DNA of 64,000 bases, taken from CAIYQJ01 sp963717255. Lineage in GTDB: Bacteria > Chloroflexota > Limnocylindria > Limnocylindrales > CSP1-4. The notes below the pieces were generated by a model, which was not told the origin of the DNA, ran no database searches, and saw only the letters and a list, made by a program, of their open reading frames with translations. The stretch lies in the NCBI GenBank assembly GCA_963717255.1, contig CAVQVT010000006.1, forward strand, positions 186,001 through 250,000, read 5' to 3'. Positions 42,907 to 50,226 of this stretch are shown in pieces. How positions within the stretch are numbered: the stretch's first letter is position 1; every line of letters begins with the position of its first letter. A program made the position numbers and the translations under genes.

Positions 42907-43132
42907 CTACCGGTCCAGCGCCTCCTGTGGGGTCGCGTGCGTCCTCGCCTCCGGCTCGGCCGGACACGCGGGACGCAAGTGAGGTCGACACGTCACGAGC
43001 GCGCGCGACAGGCGCGCCACGCCCGAGGCTCTCATTGTGGCCCTTCCGGGACGCCTCCACCCGTGCCGGAGCGCTCGCCGTTCATGGTCCAGAGGGTCCG
43101 TGGGACGTGACGCGGGACCGCGCTCGCGTGTC

Positions 43133-43512
43133 CTACGCGGCGTCCAGCGCGAGCACAGCGAAGCAGATCGCGAGGGTCAGAGCGGCCGGCGTCATCACGA
43201 GTCGCTCGACCGACTCCGGGAGATGGCGTTCATCACGCTGCCGACCGCGAGCAGACCGGCGATCGCCCAGAGGATGGGCGCGCCGGTGGGCAGGGGGGTC
43301 GCCACGATCCCCGCGGCGCCCAGTGCGATCCACCCGGCGGCGGCGTAGACGACCACCGCGGCCGCGCTCGCGATCCGGAGGCCGGTCGGCAGGACCTCGT
43401 GCGTGCCGCCCCACGCGAGGTGGCCGACGGGGGCGCCGGCAGCCAGGGCGACCTGCAGGGCGGCGAGGCCGGCGAGGAGGAGCACCGCGATCACCGCGGC
43501 GAGCGTGGGCAT
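43133..43512 (-). pseudogene. small three-helix membrane protein gene with a probable frameshift
   Basis: The frame from ATG 43512 encodes 105 residues with three helices. It includes GHLAWGGTHEVLPTGLRIAS, a stretch I recognise from a family of conserved small membrane proteins. It stops early after NAISRSRSSDS. In the next frame the expected ending continues at once as ERLVMTPAALTLAICFAVLALDAA, stopping at 43133. A one-base loss or a two-base gain near 43205 would explain this. GATACT lies seven bases before the ATG. Either a natural frameshift or a sequencing error; the N-terminal product could still be made. Confidence 0.6.
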
Positions 43513-43579
43513 GCGCGGGAGTATCGCAGCACCGCTGCGGTCAGGCCGGGGGAGCGCGACGGCCGGGCGTCTCCGGCGG

Positions 43580-43585
43580 TAGGCT
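43580..43585 (+). promoter_or_regulatory. TAGGCT -10-like hexamer, leaderless-type
   Basis: TAGGCT is followed by seven bases (GCCGGAC) and the ATG at 43593. No Shine-Dalgarno is present. It lies in the short gap between the divergent membrane gene and the LLM oxidoreductase. Confidence 0.45.
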
Positions 43586-43592
43586 GCCGGAC

Positions 43593-44552
43593 ATGAGCGA
43601 CCCGGAGGACCCCGCCCCCGACAGGCTCCGCATCGGCTTGAACCTCCCGACGTGGCCGCTCGCGGGCGGCCGGAACGCGACGTGGCCGGAGATGCGCACG
43701 CTCGCCCGCGAAGCCGAGGCGCTCGGCGTCGACACGCTCTGGGCGCCGGACCACCTGCAGCGGCGCCTGCCGGACCGCCCGACGATCGGGTTCTGGGAGT
43801 GCTGGACGGTCATCACGGCCGCCGCCGAGGCCACGTCGACGATCGAGGTCGGTCCATTCGTGGCGTGCACGGGGTTCCGCAACCCCGGCCTCCTCGCCCG
43901 GATGGCGACGACACTCGACGAGGTCAGCGGCGGCCGCGTCGTCCTCGGGCTCGGCGCCGGCGTCCCCGCGACCGACGAGTCCTGGCGCGCCTTCGGCTAC
44001 GACGGCGCGAGCCACGTGGGCCGGCACGCCGAGTCCGTCGAGGCGATCGTCCGCCTGCTCCGCGAGGGCCGCCTGACGTACGAGGGCGCCTTCGTGCGGA
44101 TGGAGGGCGCCGAGATCGTGCCCGCAGGGCCCCGTCCGGCCGGCCCGCCGGTGTGGGTCGCCGCGAAGGGGGACCGGACGCTCGGCATCGCCGCGCGCTT
44201 CGCCGATGCGGTGAACATGAACGTCGCCCTGACCGGACCGGAGGACGCAGCCGCGCTCGTCACCCGCGTCGCCGATGCCTGCGGCGCGGCCGACCGGGAT
44301 CTGGCCACGCTCGCGGTGACCGGCTGGGCGCGGCTCGCGCTCCGCCCGGACGGGACCGCCGTGCCGCGTCCGGGATGGATCGACGGCTCACCGGCCGAGG
44401 TGTCCGGGACGCTGCATGCCATCCGCGCGGCCGGGGTATCGCACGTGACGCTCTACCCGGCCCCGGATGACGACCCCAGCCCGCTGCCGGCGCTGACGCG
44501 CGAGGGCCTGGACCGGTTCCGGACCGTCCTCGAGGCCCTCCGGGCGCGCTGA
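43593..44552 (+). CDS. LLM-class flavin/F420-dependent oxidoreductase
   Basis: 319 residues, luciferase-like TIM barrel: LRIGLNLPTWPLAGGRNATWPEMRTLAREAEALGVDTLWAPDHL at the start, VGPFVACTGFRNPGLLARMATTLDEVSGGRVVLGLGAG near 90-127, PVWVAAKGDRTLGIAARFADAVNM near 189 and HVTLYPAPDDDP near the end. Members use F420H2 or FMNH2 to reduce or oxidise varied substrates. Which cofactor is used here cannot be told. Start chosen at ATG 43593; the open frame upstream is low-complexity. Confidence 0.9.
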   Translation: MSDPEDPAPDRLRIGLNLPTWPLAGGRNATWPEMRTLAREAEALGVDTLWAPDHLQRRLPDRPTIGFWECWTVITAAAEATSTIEVGPFVACTGFRNPGLLARMATTLDEVSGGRVVLGLGAGVPATDESWRAFGYDGASHVGRHAESVEAIVRLLREGRLTYEGAFVRMEGAEIVPAGPRPAGPPVWVAAKGDRTLGIAARFADAVNMNVALTGPEDAAALVTRVADACGAADRDLATLAVTGWARLALRPDGTAVPRPGWIDGSPAEVSGTLHAIRAAGVSHVTLYPAPDDDPSPLPALTREGLDRFRTVLEALRAR

Positions 44553-44625
44553 CATCGCTGCGCGCCATCCGTCGCCGGTCGATGCGCGAAGATTAGGGCG
44601 AGGGCGCGGGGGACGCTGCGCCCGG

Positions 44626-44646
44626 CCGGCGGCGGACGACCGCCGG
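44626..44646 (+). promoter_or_regulatory. hairpin in the leader of the heliorhodopsin gene
   Basis: Arms CCGGCGG (44626-44632) and CCGCCGG (44640-44646) with a 7-base loop, ending 31 bases before the heliorhodopsin ATG. It may be a leader structure, or only a product of high GC content. Confidence 0.25.
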
Positions 44647-44677
44647 TACGCGTGCAGATACTGGAGGCACCCCAGCC

Positions 44678-45499
44678 ATGACCGCAGCCGCCGCCCCGTT
44701 CGAGGTGGCCACGGCGCCGATCGCCGAGACGCAGGCCCGGAGCCTGCATCGCTGGAACATGTGGCTCGCGTTGATCCACGCGATCCAGGGCGCGATCATC
44801 CTCGCGCTCTCGTTCGCGAAGGACCCGATGGTCACGGCGCCCGTCGTCAGCTCCTACCTGACGTTCGACCAGGCGACCCAGACTCTCGTGCCGGCGACGC
44901 GGACGCTCTTCGACCTGCCGATCGGGCCCATGGTCGCGATCTTCTTCTTCCTGAGCGCCGCGGCTCACGCGCTCGTGGCCTTCCCGGCCCGCCGCTGGTA
45001 CGAGGCGAGCCTCGCCCGGGGCCAGAACCCCGCGCGGTGGATCGAGTACGCGCTCTCGTCCTCGGTGATGATCGTCATCATCGCGGAGCTGACGGGGATC
45101 CAGGAGATCGGCACCCTCGTCGCGATCTTCGGCATCAACGCCGCCATGAACCTCTTCGGCTGGAGCATGGAGGCGGCGAACGAGGGCCGGACGAAGGTCC
45201 AGTGGCTCCACTATGTCTTTGGCTGTATCGCCGGCATCGTCCCGTGGATCGTCATCGCGATCGCGCTCTGGACGTCGGCGAGCGAGCCCGGCGCGACGCC
45301 GGCTCCCACGTTCGTCTACGTGATCTTCGTCTCGCTCTTCATCACCTTCAACATCTTCGCCTTCAACATGATCCTCCAGTACCGGAAGACGGGTCGGTGG
45401 GCCGACTACCTGTACGGGGAGCGCGTGTACATGCTCCTCAGCCTCATCGCGAAGACGCTCCTGGCCTGGCAGGTGTTCGCCGGCACCCTTCGGCCGTAA
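44678..45499 (+). CDS. heliorhodopsin
   Basis: 273 residues, seven membrane helices, no signal peptide. Family hallmarks are RSLHRWNMWLALIHAIQG in helix A (His 34), the helix-B His 97 in SAAAHAL, counterion Glu 123 in RWIEYALSSSVMIVIIAE of helix C and NAAMNLFGWSMEAAN in helix D-E. Retinal Schiff-base Lys 259 lies in LLSLIAKTLLAWQVFAGTL of helix G, with Ser 255 four residues before. These correspond to E107, S237 and K241 of HeR-48C12. Heliorhodopsins have an inverted topology (N-terminus inside) and long photocycles and do not act as ordinary proton pumps; their signalling role is unsettled. GGAGG lies ten bases before the ATG. A strong terminator follows, so it appears monocistronic. Confidence 0.96.
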   Translation: MTAAAAPFEVATAPIAETQARSLHRWNMWLALIHAIQGAIILALSFAKDPMVTAPVVSSYLTFDQATQTLVPATRTLFDLPIGPMVAIFFFLSAAAHALVAFPARRWYEASLARGQNPARWIEYALSSSVMIVIIAELTGIQEIGTLVAIFGINAAMNLFGWSMEAANEGRTKVQWLHYVFGCIAGIVPWIVIAIALWTSASEPGATPAPTFVYVIFVSLFITFNIFAFNMILQYRKTGRWADYLYGERVYMLLSLIAKTLLAWQVFAGTLRP

Positions 45500-45526
45500 G
45501 GAGCCCGGCCCCGGCCGGGGGCGCAT

Positions 45527-45558
45527 GACGGAGGACGGGCTCAGGCCCGTCCTCCGTC
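45527..45558 (+). terminator. intrinsic terminator after the heliorhodopsin gene
   Basis: Perfect 14-bp stem GACGGAGGACGGGC / GCCCGTCCTCCGTC with a 4-base loop TCAG, 28 bases after the stop. It isolates the heliorhodopsin transcript from the following genes. Confidence 0.85.
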
Positions 45559-45658
45559 GTCTCCGGGAACGCCCTGCCGCACGCCGGCGCCTCGCACGGT
45601 GGAGTCGGCCGACGCACGACGACGCCGATGCCCACACCCCCGGGCACCGGACCCGTCC

Positions 45659-45874
45659 ATGGCCGAGCTTCCCGAGAGGTCGCGGGCCGTCCTGGAGGAC
45701 GTCCGTGGCGTCATCCGCTCTGCCGCCCCCGACGCGACGGAGACGACGACCGACCAGACGCCCGCGCTTGGGGCGCCGGCCCGGCGCCGACCTCAGCTCC
45801 GGCGGCCGGGGAGCCTCCCTGCCGCCGCCGCCGCGAGCTGCGGCAGGTGCGAGGCCTCATGGCGCGCGAAGTAG
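45659..45874 (+). pseudogene. remnant of a DUF1801 (YdhG-like) gene
   Basis: The frame begins MAELPERSRAVLEDVRGVI and continues RSAAPDATETTTDQTPAL. This strongly resembles the first helix-strand part of DUF1801/YdhG-type proteins (LP...R..L..VR..IR.AAPDATE.I.YGMPA). The rest of the ~120-residue fold is missing. The frame then reads Arg/Pro-rich sequence and runs into the 3' end of the convergent DinB gene at 45793. No ribosome site. Probably a truncated relic. Confidence 0.45.
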
Positions 45875-46695
45875 GCCGCCTGTGACAGCACCGTGACGCG
45901 CCCCCACTCGGGGTGCGACCCGCCACGCCCCCAGTCCGACTCCGGCAGATCGTCGAGCACGGCGACGGTCGCGCCGCGAAGCGCGCGGAGCCGCGCGGCG
46001 AGCGCCGACGCGGGATCGCCGGTCGCTGCCGTCCCCTCGTCCGATGCGGGCGTCTCGCTCCAGACGGCCGCCGCCGCGAGGTCGGGCTCGTCCTCCGCAA
46101 GCAACCGCCCGACCCGCGTCGCGAACAGCTCCTCGGCGAAGAGGAGGTGCTCGAGCGTCTGTCGTGCCGACCACTCGCCCGCGGCGGGCGGCCGCGCCAG
46201 CGCATCGTCGGAGCGGCCCGCGATCGCGTCCGCGACGTGCCGACTGCCCACCGCGAGCGCCGCGAGGATGGCGCCGCGGTCCGCGGGCTCCAGGTACCAG
46301 ACCGGGAGCTCATCGCGGAACGAGAGCGCGAGCGCCTCGCACGCGGGGCACGACACCGGGACGTCGTCGCCGAGGAAGACCGTGCCGCAGGTCCGGCACA
46401 CGTGGCAGCGGGGCGCGTCCGCGAGGGGGATCGTCCGTCCCTCCCGGACCGGATCCGCGAGGCCGGCGATCAGCGGAGCCAGGGCGGCCGGGAGGTCCGG
46501 CCCGAGGTCCGCGACCAGGGACTCGACCGCGGCGGCGACCCGGGCCCCGCCGGACGGAGCCTCCGACTCCGCGTACCGGATCAGCTCGCTCTCGAGCACC
46601 GTGCGGACCAGCTTCGCCCCGTTGTACGCGCCCTCGCGCTCGAGGCCGCGCGCCGCCTCGGCGAGCCGACCGATCCTTTCGAGCCGTTCGTCCAT
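45793..46695 (-). CDS. DinB-fold protein with rubredoxin-like zinc/iron knuckle
   Basis: 300 residues from ATG 46695 (AGGGAG eight bases upstream). An N-terminal helical region (about 1-90) resembles rubrerythrin-type helices. A four-cysteine knuckle follows, CRTCGTVF and CPAC near 100-120. A DinB-type four-helix bundle then occupies about 140-295 with GEWSARQTLEHLLFAEELF near 177 and HEASHLPQLAAA near 280, whose His residues would bind a metal. DinB proteins include thiol-dependent transferases and damage-induced proteins. The fusion to a rubredoxin-like module suggests a redox role, but this is inference. Confidence 0.75.
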   Translation of the reverse strand: MDERLERIGRLAEAARGLEREGAYNGAKLVRTVLESELIRYAESEAPSGGARVAAAVESLVADLGPDLPAALAPLIAGLADPVREGRTIPLADAPRCHVCRTCGTVFLGDDVPVSCPACEALALSFRDELPVWYLEPADRGAILAALAVGSRHVADAIAGRSDDALARPPAAGEWSARQTLEHLLFAEELFATRVGRLLAEDEPDLAAAAVWSETPASDEGTAATGDPASALAARLRALRGATVAVLDDLPESDWGRGGSHPEWGRVTVLSQAAYFARHEASHLPQLAAAAAGRLPGRRS

Positions 46696-46771
46696 GGCGA
46701 CCACTCCCTTCGATCCGGCGGACGCCCACACGCGCGATGATGGCGCATGATGGGGCCGGGAGATACCCCGG

Positions 46772-47953
46772 ATGCACGTCATCGGCGGTGGGCGACTGCC
46801 CGTCTGGAGCTGGGCGGCCGACGTCGAGAGCGAGACGATCGCCCAGGCGGTCGACCTCGCGAACCTCGACGTCGCGCGAGACCACGTCGCCCTGATGCCC
46901 GACGCCCACCCGGGCTTCGGGATGCCGATCGGGGGCGTCCTCCTGGCCGACGACGCGGTCGTCCCGTACGCGGTCGGCGTGGACATCGGGTGCGGGGTCT
47001 CCTTCGCCCGGACCGATCTCGCCTGGCGCGCGTCGTTCACGCCCGCTGCCCTCCACGCGGTCCTCCGGCGGATCGAGCGCGAGGTTCCCACGGGCTTCGC
47101 GGTCCACCGGCGGCCGCCGACCTCCGTGGACCGGATGGTCGACATCCTGGGTGCCGAGCCGCCCCCGGGGATCGCCCCGAAGTGGCTGGACCGGGCCGCG
47201 GCGTCGCTCGGGACGCTGGGGGGTGGCAACCACTTCCTGGAGGCCCAGCGCGATGACGACGGCCGGGTCTGCTTCATGCTGCACTCGGGGTCGCGCAACC
47301 TCGGCAAGCAGGTCTGCGACGAGTTCGTCGGGCGGGCCCGCTCCGCGTGTGCGCGACGCGCGCGCGACCTGCCGAACCGTGACCTCGCATACCTGCGCTT
47401 CGACGAGGACGAGGACGCCGCCGCGTACTGGGCGGCGATGTCGTGGGCGATGGCGTGGGCCGCCCTCAACCGACGCACGCTGATGGACCGGGTCGAGGAG
47501 GCGTTCCGCTCGCAGGCCCCGCGGTGCGGCTTCGAGCGTGTCGGCGACGTCCACCACAATTACGCCGCGGAGGAGTCGCACGGCGGGGTCACGGGGATCG
47601 TCCATCGCAAGGGCGCGGTCCGCGCAGCCCACGGCGCGACGGTCTTCATCCCGGGCTCCATGGGGACGGCCTCGTACGTCGCGGTCGGGCTCGGCGAGCC
47701 GGCGAGCTTCGAGACGTGCCAGCACGGCGCCGGCCGCCTCCTCGGACGGCACGAGGCGATGCGCCGCAAGTCGAGCGCCGCGGTCTTCGCGGAGATGGAG
47801 GCGCTCGGCATCGAGCTCCTCTCCGGCGAGCCGCGGACGGCCGCGGAGGAGGCGCCCTTCGCGTACCGGGACATCGACGCCGTGATGGTCGCCTCCGCCG
47901 ACCTCGTCCGCCCGGTGAGCCGCCTCCGCCCGCTCGGCGTCGTCAAAGGGTAG
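46772..47953 (+). CDS. rtcB: RtcB-family RNA ligase
   Basis: 393 residues, at the short end of the family. Metal and GTP site motifs: LMPDAHPGFGMPIGGVL near 41, VGVDIGCGVSFART near 69, LGGGNHFLEA near 150, LHSGSRNLGKQV near 170, VHHNYAAEE near 259 and FETCQHGAGRLLGR near 314, with guanylylated His 318 (CQHGAGR where many have CSHGAGR). RtcB joins 2',3'-cyclic phosphate or 3'-phosphate RNA ends to 5'-OH ends using GTP and manganese. No archease, RtcA or RtcR is nearby. GGGAG lies nine bases before the ATG. Its 3' end overlaps the convergent gene by 11 bases. Confidence 0.93.
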   Translation: MHVIGGGRLPVWSWAADVESETIAQAVDLANLDVARDHVALMPDAHPGFGMPIGGVLLADDAVVPYAVGVDIGCGVSFARTDLAWRASFTPAALHAVLRRIEREVPTGFAVHRRPPTSVDRMVDILGAEPPPGIAPKWLDRAAASLGTLGGGNHFLEAQRDDDGRVCFMLHSGSRNLGKQVCDEFVGRARSACARRARDLPNRDLAYLRFDEDEDAAAYWAAMSWAMAWAALNRRTLMDRVEEAFRSQAPRCGFERVGDVHHNYAAEESHGGVTGIVHRKGAVRAAHGATVFIPGSMGTASYVAVGLGEPASFETCQHGAGRLLGRHEAMRRKSSAAVFAEMEALGIELLSGEPRTAAEEAPFAYRDIDAVMVASADLVRPVSRLRPLGVVKG

Positions 47954-50201
47954 GGGAGCCGTCCCGTCCGACGGTCGCGTCGCACCACGCGCCGAGGGCG
48001 CGCGCTGCGGCGTCCGCGGTCCCCAGGACCGGGATCCCCGCAGCCTCGAGCCGCTCGACCCACGGCGCGTAGAGGGATCCCGCGTCGACGACGACGACCC
48101 ACGGTTTCGAGCTCTCGCGCCAGAGCCGCGCGAGCCGCTCCGCGATCGCGTCGGCCCGACCGAGATCCTCCGGATGACCCGGCCCGGGCGGGAGTGTCTC
48201 CAGGGTGTCGGTCAGGGGGACCAGACCAACGATCGCGACGTCCACCTCGTCGGCCTCGAGGATCGTGCGGACCGCCTCCTCGACGATCGCGCCGTCCGCG
48301 ATCGGCGTCAGGTCGAGCGGGTCGTGGACGTCGACGACCGACACGATCCCGGCCGGACCCAGGATCCCGGCCAGGCGCTTCTCGGTCGCGGAGGAGAACG
48401 GGACGATCTCGAGCGCGCCGGCGTGGTCGGCGATGGTCACGCACTCCGATCCCGCGTTGCTCACCGCTCCGAGGCGACGTCCTCGGGCCGGCCGGCCGTC
48501 GATGAGGGCGAAGGTCCGGAGGAGGTCGTCGAAGGCTGCCGGCGTCTCGGCGACCGTCACGCCGGCCGCCCGCGCGAGCTCCTGGGCGACCATCGCGTCG
48601 CCGGCGATCGAGGCCGTGTGGCTCGCCGACGCGCCGACCCCCGCCCGGGTCCGACCGGCCCGGTAGAGGATCACCCGCCGCCCGTCGCGGACGATCCGCC
48701 CGGCGACCTCCACGAACCGGAGGCCGTCGAGCCGCGTGAAGCCCTCCACGTACACGCCGACCACGCGGACCGCGGGATCACCGGCCAGGTGCTCCAGGTG
48801 GTCGGCGACGGTGAGGTCCATCTGGTTGCCGATCGTCATGACGTACCGCGGATCGAGCGCGCCGAGGCGCGACAGCCGGGTGATCGCGAACGCGCCACTG
48901 CCCGTGACGAGCGCGATGGGCGCCGCCCGCTCCCCCGGCGGGAGCTTCCAGCGGGGGATGAAGAGGGTGTCGTACCGCCCCGGCCGCGACCGGATCCCGA
49001 GGCAGTTCCCGCCGTTGACGACGGGGCCGCCGTCGGGCCGCGCGCGGGCGGCCGCGAGCGCGTGCCGCATGCGAGCGGCGAGGGCGTCGCCCCCGCTCTT
49101 CTCCTCGAAGCCCGCCGGGATGACGATCATCGACGCCGCCAGGTCACGCTCGACGACCTCGGCGACGACGCCGGGCGCCTGGGCGGCGGACAGGGCGACG
49201 ACGAACAGGTCGACCTTCTCCGGGAGCGAGGCGAGGTCCGGCACGCATCGGACGCCATCGATCGATGCGACCCCCGGCTTCACGACGACGACGCGATCGG
49301 AAGGGAAGCCCTCGCGGAGGAGGTTGCCGAGGATGACCCGGCCAGGGTTGGAGCCGCTGGAGACGCCGACGATCCCGATCGACCGGGGCTCGTAGAGCCG
49401 GCCGAGCGCCTCGAGGGGCCGAGGGGCGCGCGCAGGCCGCGGCCCGTCACCGAGCGTGGCCAGGACGTCGAGCGCCACGAGCCCGTCTGCCGTCACCGCG
49501 GCGGGGTTCACCTCGAGCTCGAGCAGGTCGTCCGGGACGAGAGCCGCGAGCGCGAAGAGCCGCTCCACGACGTCGAGGACCCGGGGGAGCGGGATCCGGG
49601 ACGGCTGCCCGCGCTGCGGGGTCGTCGCGAGCCGGACGGCCGTCGTCGCCGAGATGGCCGGGCCGATGTCGCCAGGCGGGGTCAGCGAAGGCGCGACGAT
49701 CGCGAGCCCGCGTCCGGGACGCAGGTCGGCCGCCAGCGCCTCGGTCGCCGTCCCCCCGGCTCCGACGCTCACGACCGGTCCGAAGTCGTCCGTCCACCGG
49801 AGCGAGACGAGGAGCTCGCCGCCCGGGTCGGTGGCGTGGGGGACATGCTCGACCAGCAGGAAGCCCTCGGCCGTGTCGCCGACCCGGGCGCGCATCGACT
49901 CCACGGCGGCGGTGATGGCGGCGCGTTCCCGGGCGACGATCGCGACCCCGCCCACCTCCGTCTTGTGCGCGATCCCGGAGGAGACGACCTTCACGACGAC
50001 TCGGTCGCCCGGGAACCCGGCGACGACGGCATCGTCGATCCTCTCCGGGGCGTCGACGACGCGCCACCGGGGGGTCGCGATGCCGGCGGCCGCCAGGATC
50101 GCGAGCCCCTCCGGCTCGAGCAGGGTCGTGCGGCCGGCCGCACGGGCGGCCGCGAAGACCCTCCGGACGGCCGCCAGGTCCGGGGTCGCCGTGTCCGTCA
50201 T
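47943..50201 (-). CDS. ADP-forming acyl-CoA synthetase, ATP-grasp domain first
   Basis: 752 residues from ATG 50201 (GAGGAGG two bases upstream). Domain order is unusual. First an ATP-grasp module (about 25-255) with VVVKVVSSGIAHKTEVGGVAIV. Then a CoA-binding Rossmann domain (about 275-400) beginning LYEPRSIGIVGVSSGSNPGRVI. Then two succinyl-CoA-ligase-like domains (about 420-750), with GNQMDLTVADHLEHL and the phosphohistidine loop ASHTASIAGD near 585. Such enzymes interconvert acyl-CoA + ADP + Pi and acid + ATP + CoA. The next gene upstream encodes the same domains in a different order, 25 bases away. Confidence 0.88.
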   Translation of the reverse strand: MTDTATPDLAAVRRVFAAARAAGRTTLLEPEGLAILAAAGIATPRWRVVDAPERIDDAVVAGFPGDRVVVKVVSSGIAHKTEVGGVAIVARERAAITAAVESMRARVGDTAEGFLLVEHVPHATDPGGELLVSLRWTDDFGPVVSVGAGGTATEALAADLRPGRGLAIVAPSLTPPGDIGPAISATTAVRLATTPQRGQPSRIPLPRVLDVVERLFALAALVPDDLLELEVNPAAVTADGLVALDVLATLGDGPRPARAPRPLEALGRLYEPRSIGIVGVSSGSNPGRVILGNLLREGFPSDRVVVVKPGVASIDGVRCVPDLASLPEKVDLFVVALSAAQAPGVVAEVVERDLAASMIVIPAGFEEKSGGDALAARMRHALAAARARPDGGPVVNGGNCLGIRSRPGRYDTLFIPRWKLPPGERAAPIALVTGSGAFAITRLSRLGALDPRYVMTIGNQMDLTVADHLEHLAGDPAVRVVGVYVEGFTRLDGLRFVEVAGRIVRDGRRVILYRAGRTRAGVGASASHTASIAGDAMVAQELARAAGVTVAETPAAFDDLLRTFALIDGRPARGRRLGAVSNAGSECVTIADHAGALEIVPFSSATEKRLAGILGPAGIVSVVDVHDPLDLTPIADGAIVEEAVRTILEADEVDVAIVGLVPLTDTLETLPPGPGHPEDLGRADAIAERLARLWRESSKPWVVVVDAGSLYAPWVERLEAAGIPVLGTADAAARALGAWCDATVGRDGSPTL

Positions 50202-50226
50202 CGCCTCCTCACGCGGGCCGCCGCCT

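Noticed and set aside
39331..43110. 1259-codon plus-strand frame over PFOR
   Set aside because: Antisense shadow with charged low-complexity translation.
42907..43132. Possible small gene in the 226-base gap upstream of PFOR
   Set aside because: Frames are low complexity without a credible start. It most likely holds the PFOR promoter and leader, but I could not identify a convincing -35/-10 pair.
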